Below, in pieces: positions 1 to 7,423 of a stretch of DNA of 64,000 nucleotides (its first letter is position 1; each line of letters starts with the position of its first letter). This DNA is from Coprococcus comes ATCC 27758. Its GTDB lineage: Bacteria > Bacillota > Clostridia > Lachnospirales > Lachnospiraceae. A program made the translations under genes and the position numbers. Location: positions 1,798,001 through 1,862,000 of the forward strand of contig NZ_CP102277.1 of the NCBI RefSeq assembly GCF_025149785.1, read 5' to 3'. The notes beneath the pieces were generated by a model, which worked only from the letters and a program-made list of their open reading frames with translations, searched no databases and was not told where the DNA came from.

Positions 1-311
1 TACCGAAAACGGCAAGAATCAAGAATAAGAAAGCCAGCGTTAAGACATCCAGCAAAAAAGAAGAACAGCCACAGCCGGAACAGATCGAAGCAAAGACGAA
101 CGGCATCAGCTACAAGATTACGCAGGGCGAAGACACGCGCGACGGTTCAGAATTATGGCTTGTAAGAATTAACGAGACACTCACAAGAGAACAATATCTT
201 GCAGAAAATAAAGCAATGAAGGATCGCGGCGGATATTACAGCAAATTTAGACACGCATTTATTTTCCGAATTGATCCAACCGAAATCTTGAAAGGAGAAA
301 AGACAGCATGA
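1..311 (+). CDS. Hypothetical protein, C-terminal part (start outside window)
   Basis: An open frame enters from the left edge (reading frame of position 3) and ends with TGA at 309-311, overlapping the ATG of the next gene as ATGA. About 102 residues are visible: a Lys/Glu/Gln-rich linker, then a compact domain with the segment GGYYSKFRHAFIF. That type of segment is familiar from C-terminal domains of large phage and conjugative-element proteins, but I cannot name the family. The tight overlap with the following gene indicates a rightward operon. Confidence 0.7.
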   Translation, partial: PKTARIKNKKASVKTSSKKEEQPQPEQIEAKTNGISYKITQGEDTRDGSELWLVRINETLTREQYLAENKAMKDRGGYYSKFRHAFIFRIDPTEILKGEKTA

Positions 312-847
312 AAGAAATTTGTGTAAAGAAAATACCGTGTTGCGGGTGTCCTGAAATGGACACTTGCACGCTTGAAAAATCCGAAAATCTCTTGAAAGAA
401 TTATTCACGCGCTACGGGAATTATAACAAGGAAATGAGCGATAAAACAATAAGAATTTACGAGCAGCACCCGGAGAAGCTACACACCGAAAAAGATATAT
501 TACACTATTTCGAGCGGGCACGAAAAGATATTGAACAACTTGAAAGGGCGATCTTGCAGCTGAAAGCGTACGAGAACGCATTAACTGAAAGATATAACTT
601 TATCAAGACAGCACCGACGAAGCAAAAAATAAAGCTATACCGGGAAAAGAGATGGAAAGACAAAGTTTATTATTATATTCTTTTCTATTCCGTAAATTTG
701 ACAGACGGGCATGAAGAACTAATGCAATCTATCAAATACACAGGAAAAGAACGTCGAAAAGCCATTGAAGATTTTGAAAAGCTCCAGAAAGAAAGAACCG
801 GCGTTATATTTGAAAAAGATATCAAGCGCGCAAAATGGGAACGCTAG
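308..847 (+). CDS. Hypothetical phage protein, 179 aa
   Basis: Starts within the stop codon of the preceding gene (ATGA). The N-terminus has three cysteines in CCGCPEMDTC (residues 11-20), a possible small metal site, followed by a mostly helical, strongly charged body with a likely coiled-coil stretch around residues 70-95 (ERARKDIEQLERAILQLKAYE). I recognise no family. Its position in a chain of small rightward genes suggests an accessory prophage function. Confidence 0.75.
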   Translation: MKEICVKKIPCCGCPEMDTCTLEKSENLLKELFTRYGNYNKEMSDKTIRIYEQHPEKLHTEKDILHYFERARKDIEQLERAILQLKAYENALTERYNFIKTAPTKQKIKLYREKRWKDKVYYYILFYSVNLTDGHEELMQSIKYTGKERRKAIEDFEKLQKERTGVIFEKDIKRAKWER

Positions 848-858
848 GAGGTAGAGCC

Positions 859-1065
859 ATGAGAAAAATAAAATTGACAGACCAGGAGGCAAGCAGATTA
901 AACATGTATTTTCTGCTCACACACAAAAGAATATCTGACGAGTTGGAAGTCTGGGAACGCCTGAAAGACGACCCAGCAGCACCGGCAGCCGAAAAAAATC
1001 TTGTTTTCTGGCAGGACATAAAAACACTTATTGACCGAATTTCTAAGGAATTGCGAGGATTTTAA
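859..1065 (+). CDS. Hypothetical small phage protein, 68 aa
   Basis: The ATG at 859 is chosen over an upstream in-frame codon at 835 because AGGAGG at 846-851 sits at ideal spacing before it. The product is a charged, helical protein beginning MRKIKLTDQEASRLNMYF. No motif recognised. It directly precedes a small membrane protein gene, with one base between stop and next start. Confidence 0.65.
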   Translation: MRKIKLTDQEASRLNMYFLLTHKRISDELEVWERLKDDPAAPAAEKNLVFWQDIKTLIDRISKELRGF

Positions 1066-1066
1066 A

Positions 1067-1252
1067 ATGAAAGTTGAAACTGTATATACATATTCCGAGT
1101 GGTGCAAGCTTGTAGACCGCCACGGAAAAGAGATATTAAAAAGATACCTGAAAAGAAAAGCAAAGAAGCTGATCCGGTTTTCGTTCCGGTTGTTTACTAT
1201 TTACTTGATATATGCATTGTTTTATGCAATCGCATATCAAATAACATTTTGA
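1067..1252 (+). CDS. Small single-pass membrane protein, 61 aa
   Basis: ATG at 1067 follows the previous stop by one base; the upstream frame from 1031 overlaps the preceding gene and is not needed. The N-terminal half is basic (a KRYLKRKAKKLIRF segment) and the C-terminal half is one hydrophobic helix of about 20 residues (LFTIYLIYALFYAIAYQI). The basic flank predicts the N-terminus inside. Function unknown; small membrane proteins of this kind are common in phage accessory regions. Confidence 0.6.
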   Translation: MKVETVYTYSEWCKLVDRHGKEILKRYLKRKAKKLIRFSFRLFTIYLIYALFYAIAYQITF

Positions 1253-1255
1253 TGT

Positions 1256-1294
1256 ACTGGTGTCTTGTGGGCGGTTCGATTCCGCCCGGCATTG
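1256..1294 (+). other. tRNA T-arm-like stem-loop without a full tRNA
   Basis: Bases 1269-1287 form a GC-rich stem (GGGCGG / CCGCCC) around the loop TTCGATT, a textbook tRNA T-arm sequence. I could not fold an acceptor stem, D-arm or anticodon arm around it: the 7 bases that should pair with the 3' acceptor strand are absent about 70 bases upstream. It is either a tRNA remnant, a T-arm mimic, or chance. It lies between two rightward genes. Confidence 0.35.
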
Positions 1295-1366
1295 TTTCCA
1301 AAATTAAATATCTGGATCAGGTCGGACGTGTTCCGGCTTTTTCCGTATACGAAAGGAGTTAGACAG

Positions 1367-1738
1367 ATGCAGACACAATCCATAAGCAAAGCACCGCGCA
1401 AGATGCGAATTGAAGCCATACAGGGCAAGCGGACATTTAAAGAGATTGACAGGCTAGATAATATCGCCCGTGATGCATGGGCAGCGTTATATACAGCGAT
1501 CCAGACCGGAACGCATGATTATATTTATTGGAATGATGCGCCGGTTATATCGCAGTCCGGTATCAAGTCGCACCTATGCCGCGTCTTAACTAGATCAGTG
1601 AAGCAAGACAACGCTCTACAGCTTACTTGCATACAGATTAAGGACGGCGAGCCTATACCAATATCAGATTTACAGATTACAGAGCCGGAGCAGTTTATAA
1701 AAGAAACGCCAAACACCGCAGAAGTATATATTTTCTAA
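1367..1738 (+). CDS. Hypothetical phage protein, 123 aa
   Basis: ATG at 1367 has a good ribosome site (AAAGGAG at 1352-1358); the longer frame from 1265 has none and runs through the T-arm-like element. The product starts with a basic segment (KAPRKMRIEAIQGKRTFKEID) and has a mixed alpha/beta C-terminal part rich in Ile/Gln/Glu. No family recognised. It is the last gene of the rightward group and ends next to a hairpin at 1746-1778. Confidence 0.6.
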   Translation: MQTQSISKAPRKMRIEAIQGKRTFKEIDRLDNIARDAWAALYTAIQTGTHDYIYWNDAPVISQSGIKSHLCRVLTRSVKQDNALQLTCIQIKDGEPIPISDLQITEPEQFIKETPNTAEVYIF

Positions 1739-1778
1739 AAAAACAAAGCCAACGCCGATATTGTACCGGTATTGGCTT
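1736..1778 (-). terminator. Intrinsic terminator for the leftward mini-gene
   Basis: Stem AAGCCAA (1746-1752) / TTGGCTT (1772-1778) with an inner CCG/CGG pairing, followed on the minus strand by a run of seven T (1737-1743). On the plus strand there is no T run after the hairpin. It therefore best fits termination of the leftward gene ending at 1789. Confidence 0.6.
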
Positions 1779-1788
1779 ATTGGTGTAT

Positions 1789-1938
1789 CTACTCCATGTG
1801 GTCGCTTATTGCGGGACTCTGGTTACTCTCCCGGTATTCTTCCAGGCTTTCACCGTTGACGACTTGGTAAGCGTGCTGCAATTCGTGAGCCAGAGGAAAG
1901 AGCAGCACCGGCGAAAATGGAATTGCATTTACTTCCAT
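1789..1938 (-). CDS. 49-aa mini-protein with HExxH zinc motif (possible protease remnant)
   Basis: A 49-residue frame below usual ORF cut-offs. It contains LAHELQHAYQ (residues 17-26), the HExxH signature of zinc metallopeptidases, in a typical alpha-helical context. Real HExxH peptidases are far longer, so this is probably the surviving segment of a larger gene, or a conserved domain whose 5' part is lost. There is no obvious ribosome site before its ATG. A terminator lies directly downstream on the same strand, which supports past or present transcription. Confidence 0.45.
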   Translation of the reverse strand: MEVNAIPFSPVLLFPLAHELQHAYQVVNGESLEEYRESNQSPAISDHME

Positions 1939-2341
1939 ATAGTGATATGCTGAATATAATTATAAGCTTGTATTTGCCATTTTAAGGCGTTTTATTTGCT
2001 ATGTGGTAAATCTATGCCATGTTAAAAAGCAACAGCCAGAACAGCTACCCACGAAGCCACACACGGCAGACAAACCACAAGCGTTCCCAGTTATTGTTTG
2101 GAAGTGTCGCAGATAAACAACCAGCACCGAGCGGACCGCATCAGAGCACACCACCAGAGCCGAGGAGCCAACAAAAGTACCAACCGAAAAACAGACGAAA
2201 AAGGACGATGAAATCGATCAAAATTTCAACGTCCAGATTTTAGCCCTCTTTATTTTTGTGGTGTGATCTTTTTTGAGAAAATTTTTCTAACCTCAAAAAT
2301 CGCCCTAAAAACGCGCCACTTTTGGAATTTCCTGAAAAATT
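1939..2341. other. Intergenic stretch with a possible decayed coding frame
   Basis: About 400 bases between the rightward and leftward prophage operons. The plus frame of 2021 reads as a Pro/Lys/Gln/Glu-rich linker, is interrupted by TAA at 2114-2116, and continues in the same frame with sensible composition to TGA at 2264. It may be a nonsense-interrupted remnant. At 2271-2301 an AT-rich inverted repeat (TTTTTGAG / CTCAAAAA) could be a weak bidirectional terminator. Nothing else stands out. Confidence 0.3.
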
Positions 2342-2521
2342 TTATTTTTCTAATTCTTCAGGAAACACTTTTTTCTTAGATATTCTTCGACCGAATACCT
2401 CTTCGCAGTATTTTCTGTACTCTTCGCATTCGGCGGTTTCCATGGCTTCCATGGTTGTTTTTCCGTGAGTATTCGCGAATGCCTTGACATATTGCTTATA
2501 TTGTCTTTCCGCTTCATTCAT
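2342..2521 (-). CDS. Small charged phage protein, 59 aa
   Basis: The ATG at 2521 overlaps the stop of the upstream lipoprotein gene and is preceded by AGGAGA; the longer frame from 2578 would run deep into that gene, so the short form is preferred. The product (MNEAERQYKQYVKAFANTHG...) is helical and highly charged, with no recognisable domain. It is the last gene of the leftward early operon. Confidence 0.6.
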   Translation of the reverse strand: MNEAERQYKQYVKAFANTHGKTTMEAMETAECEEYRKYCEEVFGRRISKKKVFPEELEK

Positions 2522-2783
2522 AACCTTTCTCCTTTGTTCTCGCTTCAATTTCAATCGCATTTCCGTTTCTCCCGTCATTTATTATATTGATTTTTCCAGA
2601 ATAATCAAATACCAATTCTCCATGATCGTACACTCTGATTCTGCCAGTATCGTTCTGTGCTGGAATCGTCACGACAAAATTTTCTTTCTCCGGTTCTGCT
2701 TTTTCCTTGCTATTTCCGCAAGAAGTAGCCAATATTACGAATATAATCACAGCCACGGAGAGCAAAATCTTATGATTGTGCAT
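2514..2783 (-). CDS. Small prophage lipoprotein, 89 aa
   Basis: A classical lipoprotein signal: positive start MHNHK, hydrophobic core, and lipobox LATSC with Cys at residue 22. A Lys/Glu-rich spacer and a small beta-rich domain follow. It would be lipid-anchored to the outer face of the membrane. It overlaps its neighbours on both sides in the early operon. Prophage-encoded lipoproteins often block superinfecting phage, but that role is only inference here. Confidence 0.7.
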   Translation of the reverse strand: MHNHKILLSVAVIIFVILATSCGNSKEKAEPEKENFVVTIPAQNDTGRIRVYDHGELVFDYSGKINIINDGRNGNAIEIEARTKEKGYE

Positions 2784-3063
2784 ACTTTTCCGACTCCTTT
2801 CTGTACAGCTCCATCAGCGATTCAAGCTTTCTTTCATCCGACTTCGCCAGTTCACCATGCTTTTTCATATCGTTCAGTTGCATCAGATATGTACCGGCTT
2901 TATCAACATCTTCTTGCCCGTTCTTTGCTTCATGTCTCCAAAGGTACTTGAAAACATTTCCCATACAAAATGCCACAAAACCTCTTTTCCCTAAAAACAA
3001 TTTCATCACAGAAAAACATTCAAGGCTTGTCTGCTTGTAGTGATCTGGTCTAATTTCTTTCAT
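2770..3063 (-). CDS. DUF3310 family phage protein
   Basis: 97 residues. The segment PDHYKQTSLECFSVMKLFLG followed by FCMGNVFKYLWRHEAKNG matches the DUF3310 pattern (HY.....E...........F..GN..KYL.R...KN) found in many tailed-phage early regions, sometimes described as nucleotide-kinase-like. Biochemical role is not established. ATG at 3063 has an A/G-rich ribosome site (AGAGGAAGAAGAG). It overlaps both neighbours. Confidence 0.8.
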   Translation of the reverse strand: MKEIRPDHYKQTSLECFSVMKLFLGKRGFVAFCMGNVFKYLWRHEAKNGQEDVDKAGTYLMQLNDMKKHGELAKSDERKLESLMELYRKESEKYAQS

Positions 3064-3265
3064 CTTTTCTCTTCTTCCTCTCTTTTAGTCTCTTATTCCA
3101 TTCTGCCAGATACTTCTCCTGTTCTGCATCTTCCAATTCCTGTCTGGATCCGTATACCGGTCTGGAAAAGCTTTCTTTTGCCGTGTCACTGTCGCAATGT
3201 GCGATCATGCCACCGTAGTGCTGGTCCTGGTCATGCTTCATTTCTTTTCTGTTGCGTTTATTCAT
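3050..3265 (-). CDS. Hypothetical phage protein, 71 aa
   Basis: The ATG at 3265 overlaps the stop of the upstream YopX gene (ATGA), which favours it over a longer frame from 3322 lying inside that gene. The protein is hydrophilic, His/Asp-rich in the N-terminal half (KHDQDQHYGGMIAHCDSD) and strongly basic/charged at the C-terminus. No family recognised. Confidence 0.6.
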   Translation of the reverse strand: MNKRNRKEMKHDQDQHYGGMIAHCDSDTAKESFSRPVYGSRQELEDAEQEKYLAEWNKRLKERKKRKDERN

Positions 3266-3647
3266 TGCATTCCTCCAGCAGCTCCGGATTGTCATATACA
3301 TTACCGACAATGTAGAAGCCATTTAATCTAGTCCAATATCCAATATCGTTTCTGAGAAATTTAGCATTGCTCCATTTAATCACGAAACTTCCGTATTCAT
3401 ATTCAACTATTCCCTTATAACATCCAATCTGGACAATGTCATTCTCATATATTTTCTTTCCGTTCTTGTCAGTCAGCCCTGTATACTGACAAATGGTATC
3501 TTCATCAATCAGAAATTCACCATCAAGGCTTTTATCATTGATATAATTCTTGTCACTAAGATAACCATGAACCCATGTTCCATTAAGATGGTCGTTACTA
3601 TCCATTGCATGGATATGTTTCCCTCTAAAAAGTATTTCTCTACTCAT
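3258..3647 (-). CDS. YopX family phage protein
   Basis: 129 residues with the YopX pattern: N-terminal MSREILFRGKH, W.hGyL, then CQYTGLTDKNGKKIYENDIV and C-terminal IVGNVYDNPELL. YopX proteins (first seen in Bacillus phage SPbeta) are common in phage early regions and have a beta-rich fold; their function is not known. The start has a GGAGG-type site (TGGAGGAAT). Confidence 0.9.
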   Translation of the reverse strand: MSREILFRGKHIHAMDSNDHLNGTWVHGYLSDKNYINDKSLDGEFLIDEDTICQYTGLTDKNGKKIYENDIVQIGCYKGIVEYEYGSFVIKWSNAKFLRNDIGYWTRLNGFYIVGNVYDNPELLEECNE

Positions 3648-3668
3648 ATTCCTCCACTACCTCCAATT

Positions 3669-3947
3669 TTAAATCCAAAATTCCATGTGCAGATATTTTC
3701 CCGGATATTCAGTTTCCCAGTAATAATGACCATGATAATTATCTTCGCAATATCCAGTCCACTGATCACACCATTCTTTGCATTTATCACTTCCTTGCTC
3801 ATTGCCGGTGTGATGATCTGTAATATCGGAGCAATCCGAATTCATTCCATCCATATCAAGATTTTCTTTGCACCATGTCTCTATTTCTTCGTTAAGTTTA
3901 TTTCTCTGCTCGATTTTGTCTACTATTTCTTTTGGAATTTTACTCAT
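3669..3947 (-). CDS. Hypothetical phage protein, 92 aa
   Basis: N-terminal helical segment (MSKIPKEIVDKIEQRNKLNEEIETW), then a region rich in Cys, Asp, His, Trp and Tyr (for example DKCKEWCDQWTGYCEDN). The cysteine and histidine spacing could bind metal but matches no named finger that I know. It overlaps the stop of the upstream gene by 8 bases and has GGAGG upstream. Confidence 0.65.
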   Translation of the reverse strand: MSKIPKEIVDKIEQRNKLNEEIETWCKENLDMDGMNSDCSDITDHHTGNEQGSDKCKEWCDQWTGYCEDNYHGHYYWETEYPGKYLHMEFWI

Positions 3948-4401
3948 AACTGTTCACTACCTCCAACTTCTTCAAGTCCTCGATAAGCCACGGCTCGGAA
4001 TCTGACCATTTGATCATTGGGAAATCCAACTTAAAGGATTTTAAGCTTTTATCTGATTCGCACCCACTACTTTCCCAACAGTCAATAAGTTTATGTGGTT
4101 TGCTGATATAAATGAACAAACCACCATCCATATCCCTAGTTATATAATTTATTCCTGTGCCAATATACTCCAAAAACGCTCTATCCCTCTTGCTTATCAC
4201 TGGCTTTTCGATGTGATCCAGTTCTGCCCATTCTTTTAAGCGTTCTTTGTCGCAAAGCAAAAAATCATTACAACGATAACAGTTTGCACAATTGTTCTTT
4301 TCGCAAGCGATCGGCTTTCCGGTCACTTTACTGACAGAAACTGCATTCCCACTGCAAGCGATCTCAATAATCTCACTTGCATACTTCTCTTTATTCTTCA
4401 T
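3940..4401 (-). CDS. Hypothetical phage protein with cysteine cluster, 153 aa
   Basis: ATG at 4401 is chosen over a GTG three codons earlier because it forms an ATGA overlap with the stop of the preceding gene and follows GAGGGTGG. Residues ~35-55 carry a cysteine cluster (CEKNNCANCYRC...C), a likely zinc or iron-sulfur knuckle. The C-terminal half is mixed alpha/beta with many aromatic residues. No family recognised. Confidence 0.7.
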   Translation of the reverse strand: MKNKEKYASEIIEIACSGNAVSVSKVTGKPIACEKNNCANCYRCNDFLLCDKERLKEWAELDHIEKPVISKRDRAFLEYIGTGINYITRDMDGGLFIYISKPHKLIDCWESSGCESDKSLKSFKLDFPMIKWSDSEPWLIEDLKKLEVVNSYE

Positions 4402-4694
4402 CTCTTCCACCCTCGTTTCACAATTTCAATGGCTCTATCCAGTCCATCTCCGTATCCGTCATAATACTGGCACGTATCCGCTTCGCAGACAGCTATATCA
4501 TCATCTGCCTTATCGGATAGTACTTGTAGCTTTTCGATAACCTTATCTGGATCATAGGCTGTCGGACTTCCAACAATGTATCCTATCGCAAGGCTCATTC
4601 CCTCTATAACATCCAGATTGTATTGGTATTTCATGCGGTCCATATCAATTCTCATTCTTCTTATAAGCTTGTCCGCATCAATCAGTCTTTCCAT
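4398..4694 (-). CDS. Hypothetical phage protein (LIDADKL type), 98 aa
   Basis: Begins MERLIDADKLIRRM, a start very common in small proteins of Clostridia phages and integrative elements, and otherwise helical and acidic (KADDDIAVCEADTCQYYDGY). Preceded by GGAGG. The family is widespread in my recollection, but no function is known. Overlaps neighbours on both sides. Confidence 0.7.
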   Translation of the reverse strand: MERLIDADKLIRRMRIDMDRMKYQYNLDVIEGMSLAIGYIVGSPTAYDPDKVIEKLQVLSDKADDDIAVCEADTCQYYDGYGDGLDRAIEIVKRGWKR

Positions 4695-4884
4695 TGCCCG
4701 TCCTCCAATTCCACATTCTTACCGCTCCCGCTTTCGTATCCGCATCGCCAGCTCTCCCACCGCAACGGCTACATATCACCCAGTATCCCGTTCCACCACC
4801 TAATGTTATTGGGTATTCTCTGGAAAGGATATATCCTTTCGCTCCGCAGAATGGACACAGCTTTAATCTTTCGTTATTCTGCAT
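4678..4884 (-). CDS. Lar-family restriction alleviation-type zinc protein
   Basis: 68 residues with LKLCPFCGAKGY and, later, WVICSRCGGRAGDADTKAGAVRMWN: two CxxC knuckles and the A...WN.R end typical of Lar-family phage proteins. Lar of the Rac prophage moderates host EcoKI restriction; most Firmicute members are untested. Start at 4884 (MQNNERLKLCPFCG) is chosen because it has AGGAGA before it and only a short overlap with the upstream gene. Confidence 0.8.
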   Translation of the reverse strand: MQNNERLKLCPFCGAKGYILSREYPITLGGGTGYWVICSRCGGRAGDADTKAGAVRMWNWRTGNGKTD

Positions 4885-5179
4885 CTTTCCCTTCTCCTTT
4901 GTACGGTTCCGGCAACGGCATCCATGCAACAATTGTTTTTGCCGTGTGTTCATAGATTCCTTGAAAGATTCCATTTCTCCAATATCTCATCTCTGTTACT
5001 GTTCCGCTGTAAAAGCATACAATTACATCCGTGTTATCCTCCGGCAATCTCTCACTTGTTGGAATCCATCGACTTTCTTTCAGTGCATGTATTCCCATAT
5101 CAATTGCTTCTACTGTCGGTTCTGACCAACCATATTCGAGATGTTTTACCAATCTATCTATTGCCTGTTGATTATTCAT
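4874..5179 (-). CDS. DUF551 domain phage protein
   Basis: 101 residues. The C-terminal 60 residues show the DUF551 pattern: WIPTSERLPEDNTDVIVCF, then ..W.....G.., and ending AWMPLPEPY. DUF551 proteins are small phage early proteins of unknown function. The N-terminal 37 residues (MNNQQAIDRLVKHLEYG...) form a helical extension also common in these phages. Overlaps the Lar-type gene by 11 bases. Confidence 0.85.
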   Translation of the reverse strand: MNNQQAIDRLVKHLEYGWSEPTVEAIDMGIHALKESRWIPTSERLPEDNTDVIVCFYSGTVTEMRYWRNGIFQGIYEHTAKTIVAWMPLPEPYKGEGKDAE

Positions 5180-5181
5180 GC

Positions 5182-5496
5182 TTACACCTCCTCTTCTTTC
5201 GGAAACTGAAATACCTTAGGCAATACCCAGTAATTAGGTTGTACATAGCATTTGTTCACAATGTCATACCCACCATCCAACTCCATTCTGGAAAGATATT
5301 TCTCTCTGCACATTTCCATAGCCTTGATCGCTTTTTCTTCGGTGGAATATTCAGCTAAAATATAAACTCTATCTCCTTTGCCGAGGTCATTCCCTGGAAA
5401 CGTTCCAATGATTGTTGCCATATTTTTCGAATATGGTGAAATTGCAATCAATTCATAAGGCACATCCAGTAATCCGTTCTGGCTAATGATTCTCAT
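5182..5496 (-). CDS. Hypothetical phage protein, 104 aa
   Basis: Mixed alpha/beta protein beginning MRIISQNGLLDVPYELIAIS and containing the phrase ILAEYSTEEKAIKAMEMCRE. This pattern (a beta strand from local sequence, then STEE.A...M) occurs in many phage small proteins of Clostridia, without known function. Its start codon shares a base with the upstream gene's stop. Confidence 0.7.
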   Translation of the reverse strand: MRIISQNGLLDVPYELIAISPYSKNMATIIGTFPGNDLGKGDRVYILAEYSTEEKAIKAMEMCREKYLSRMELDGGYDIVNKCYVQPNYWVLPKVFQFPKEEEV

Positions 5497-6047
5497 TATC
5501 TTCCACTCCTTAACATACAGAATAGTAATTCTGTCATAGATCTTTTCCTTAGTCCCATTCTACAATTTTTTACTACCTTTAATTCCCACCCCATCACATT
5601 TGCATCATCTATCGGCGTTGGATTTTGGAATTCATCTTCTGGCTCTTTCATGTGCGGGACAGCTACCATAATTCCCCAATATTTAGATGATTCCGGGTTG
5701 CATTGGTGTAAGTGTTCATCGAACTTACCGTTTTGCAAATCTGGTATCAAGTCTTTGTAGCACTCCATCGTAGTTACTATATAGTTCTTTTCTCCATAGA
5801 AATTCAGTCCATTCCCGCTATAAACATCTTCCTTGCAACTTTTAATTTCGTAACAAGTAAATATTCCTTTTTCCACCCCGGATATAGACATTTGATCTCC
5901 GGGTGAAAACTGCATATAATCCACGCGTTTCGCCTTGGATGTCCACGGGTCAATACTCACTTCTTTTGCATAATGTTTTCCAAAAACGTTTAGTTTGGTG
6001 CGTTCAAGGGTATGCGACAGAAAAAGTGTAATTTCTTTTCTATTCAT
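5496..6047 (-). CDS. Phage protein, possible PD-(D/E)xK nuclease-like fold
   Basis: 183 residues; start at 6047 has GGAGG six bases upstream. The segment FTCYEIKSCKEDVYSGNGLNF...KNYIVTT (residues ~62-95) has an E-x-K pair within strands and a following Y/N-rich strand, reminiscent of MmcB-like or Vrr-type PD-(D/E)xK nucleases. I cannot place all catalytic residues, so this is a suggestion only. The C-terminal half has ESSKYWGIMVAVPH and MGWELKVVKNCR. In the early operon it could act in recombination or repair. Confidence 0.55.
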   Translation of the reverse strand: MNRKEITLFLSHTLERTKLNVFGKHYAKEVSIDPWTSKAKRVDYMQFSPGDQMSISGVEKGIFTCYEIKSCKEDVYSGNGLNFYGEKNYIVTTMECYKDLIPDLQNGKFDEHLHQCNPESSKYWGIMVAVPHMKEPEDEFQNPTPIDDANVMGWELKVVKNCRMGLRKRSMTELLFCMLRSGR

Positions 6048-6091
6048 TTTCATCCTCCTTTACATGCTCCGGGCATTCTTCCATGTATTCA

Positions 6092-6928
6092 TCAGTTCCA
6101 GGATGCTTCCGGTTCGGCTTCGACCTCGACATCATCATCGTACATCTCCATAATATCTGTGATATCACAGAACGCTCGATCTAACCGCATCATGAAAATG
6201 TCAAACTTATCTACATATCTTAATGAATTGATATCAAGTTCGCTTTCGAATCTTGTAATTCTGAATCCATTTCTTTTTGATTCATACAAATGGATTTCTT
6301 TTGTCAGTTTCTCATCCTCCTCGCATTTGAAAACCAAATCGCAAAATCTTCCTCCAAATATGCTATTTCTTGTATCAACAGTTACTTCTGCTGTCACATT
6401 CTGATATCTCGGTTCATCATCTGTGTAGACTTCAAGTTCGGATGTATCAACGCTCTCGCTGACATATTCCTTGTATTTTTCGAACACTTCTTTTAAGCTG
6501 ATTGTATCTTTATCCGGCTCTGTCATAAGACTCTTGAAGTTTCCTAAGATTTCTTTGTTGTCAATCAGATTTGTGCTGTTAATAATTTCCGTGAGAACTG
6601 CATCGAGTTTCACTGTATATTCGTCCAGATTTACTCTTCCGATTGCCGGTGTCATTACTTCTTTTACTTTTTCATCTATAATCTTCTTTCCTTCACCTTT
6701 CCAATTGAACTGATCTTCAATACTGCTTTTCAGTGCTTTGGTTACGGCATCGGATACAAGCTCTTCAACTGTTCCGTCATTCAATTTATCTGTTACTGCT
6801 TTCGCTATTCTTTCTTCAAATGTGCTCATAATTCGTTGCTTACTTGTTTTTTCTGGAATTTGTTTTGTTATAACTGTGTTTCCACTAATTCTTTCGGTAT
6901 TTTCGCTTTTACAAAATGGACATTTCAT
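6092..6928 (-). CDS. Large phage protein with N-terminal zinc knuckle, 278 aa
   Basis: ATG at 6928 is chosen because GGGAGG lies eight bases before it; the longer frame begins in AT-rich spacer. The protein opens MKCPFCKSENTERI, half of a zinc ribbon, followed by a long helical, acidic region and, near residues 180-260, a beta-rich part. It ends with a very acidic tail (DDDVEVEAEPEASW). No family recognised. It has the longest spacer (about 100 bases) to its upstream neighbour in this operon. Confidence 0.65.
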   Translation of the reverse strand: MKCPFCKSENTERISGNTVITKQIPEKTSKQRIMSTFEERIAKAVTDKLNDGTVEELVSDAVTKALKSSIEDQFNWKGEGKKIIDEKVKEVMTPAIGRVNLDEYTVKLDAVLTEIINSTNLIDNKEILGNFKSLMTEPDKDTISLKEVFEKYKEYVSESVDTSELEVYTDDEPRYQNVTAEVTVDTRNSIFGGRFCDLVFKCEEDEKLTKEIHLYESKRNGFRITRFESELDINSLRYVDKFDIFMMRLDRAFCDITDIMEMYDDDVEVEAEPEASWN

Positions 6929-7027
6929 TGGCATTTCCTCCCGTACATTTGATACGGAAATTATACCATTCCAACCATCAATATTCAATTGTCAAGGTAC
7001 TGTTAGCTGCTATTTTTAGCTGCTACC

Positions 7028-7423
7028 CTATTTCTCTTTGTACTTTTCCAAAATCTTCATCATTGTTTTCATGTGTTCCGCTACTTCCGGGAGATCTTCA
7101 TCACTGATTGCGCTGATGCGGTCTTTTCTTTTCAATTCACTCAGCTCATATATTCCGTCAGATAAACACTTGAATGATTTAGCTAAATAATTTTCGTTTC
7201 CGGCATCACCATCACACTCATAAAAAATTTCCTTTTTGTCATGTTCTCCAAACTTATCCGTAAAAAATTTTGTCCGCTTTGGAGTGATTCTTGTGATTTT
7301 TGCCGGAATAATTAACTGATGCCGGAATGATAAACCCCATCCGTAGCTCACTTTTCTTGCAATTCCAACCACATCTCCAACTTCCAATGTGTCTTTGTCT
7401 ATCTCTTTTAATTTAATGTCCAT
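7028..7423 (-). CDS. Hypothetical phage protein, 131 aa
   Basis: ATG at 7423 follows a GGTGAGAAG site and overlaps the upstream gene's stop; an earlier in-frame start at 7432 is possible. The N-terminal half looks like a small beta-barrel (LEVGDVVGIARKV..., KITRITPKRTKFFT), the C-terminal half is helical. No recognised family. Confidence 0.6.
   Translation of the reverse strand: MDIKLKEIDKDTLEVGDVVGIARKVSYGWGLSFRHQLIIPAKITRITPKRTKFFTDKFGEHDKKEIFYECDGDAGNENYLAKSFKCLSDGIYELSELKRKDRISAISDEDLPEVAEHMKTMMKILEKYKEK

Noticed and set aside
1222-1294. Complete tRNA around the T-arm-like element
   Set aside because: No acceptor-stem partner, D-arm or anticodon arm can be formed at the required distances.
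2484-7107. Long plus-strand ORFs opposite the early phage operon
   Set aside because: They are antisense to well-supported overlapping minus-strand genes, lack ribosome sites and have Ser/Phe/Ile-rich shadow composition.
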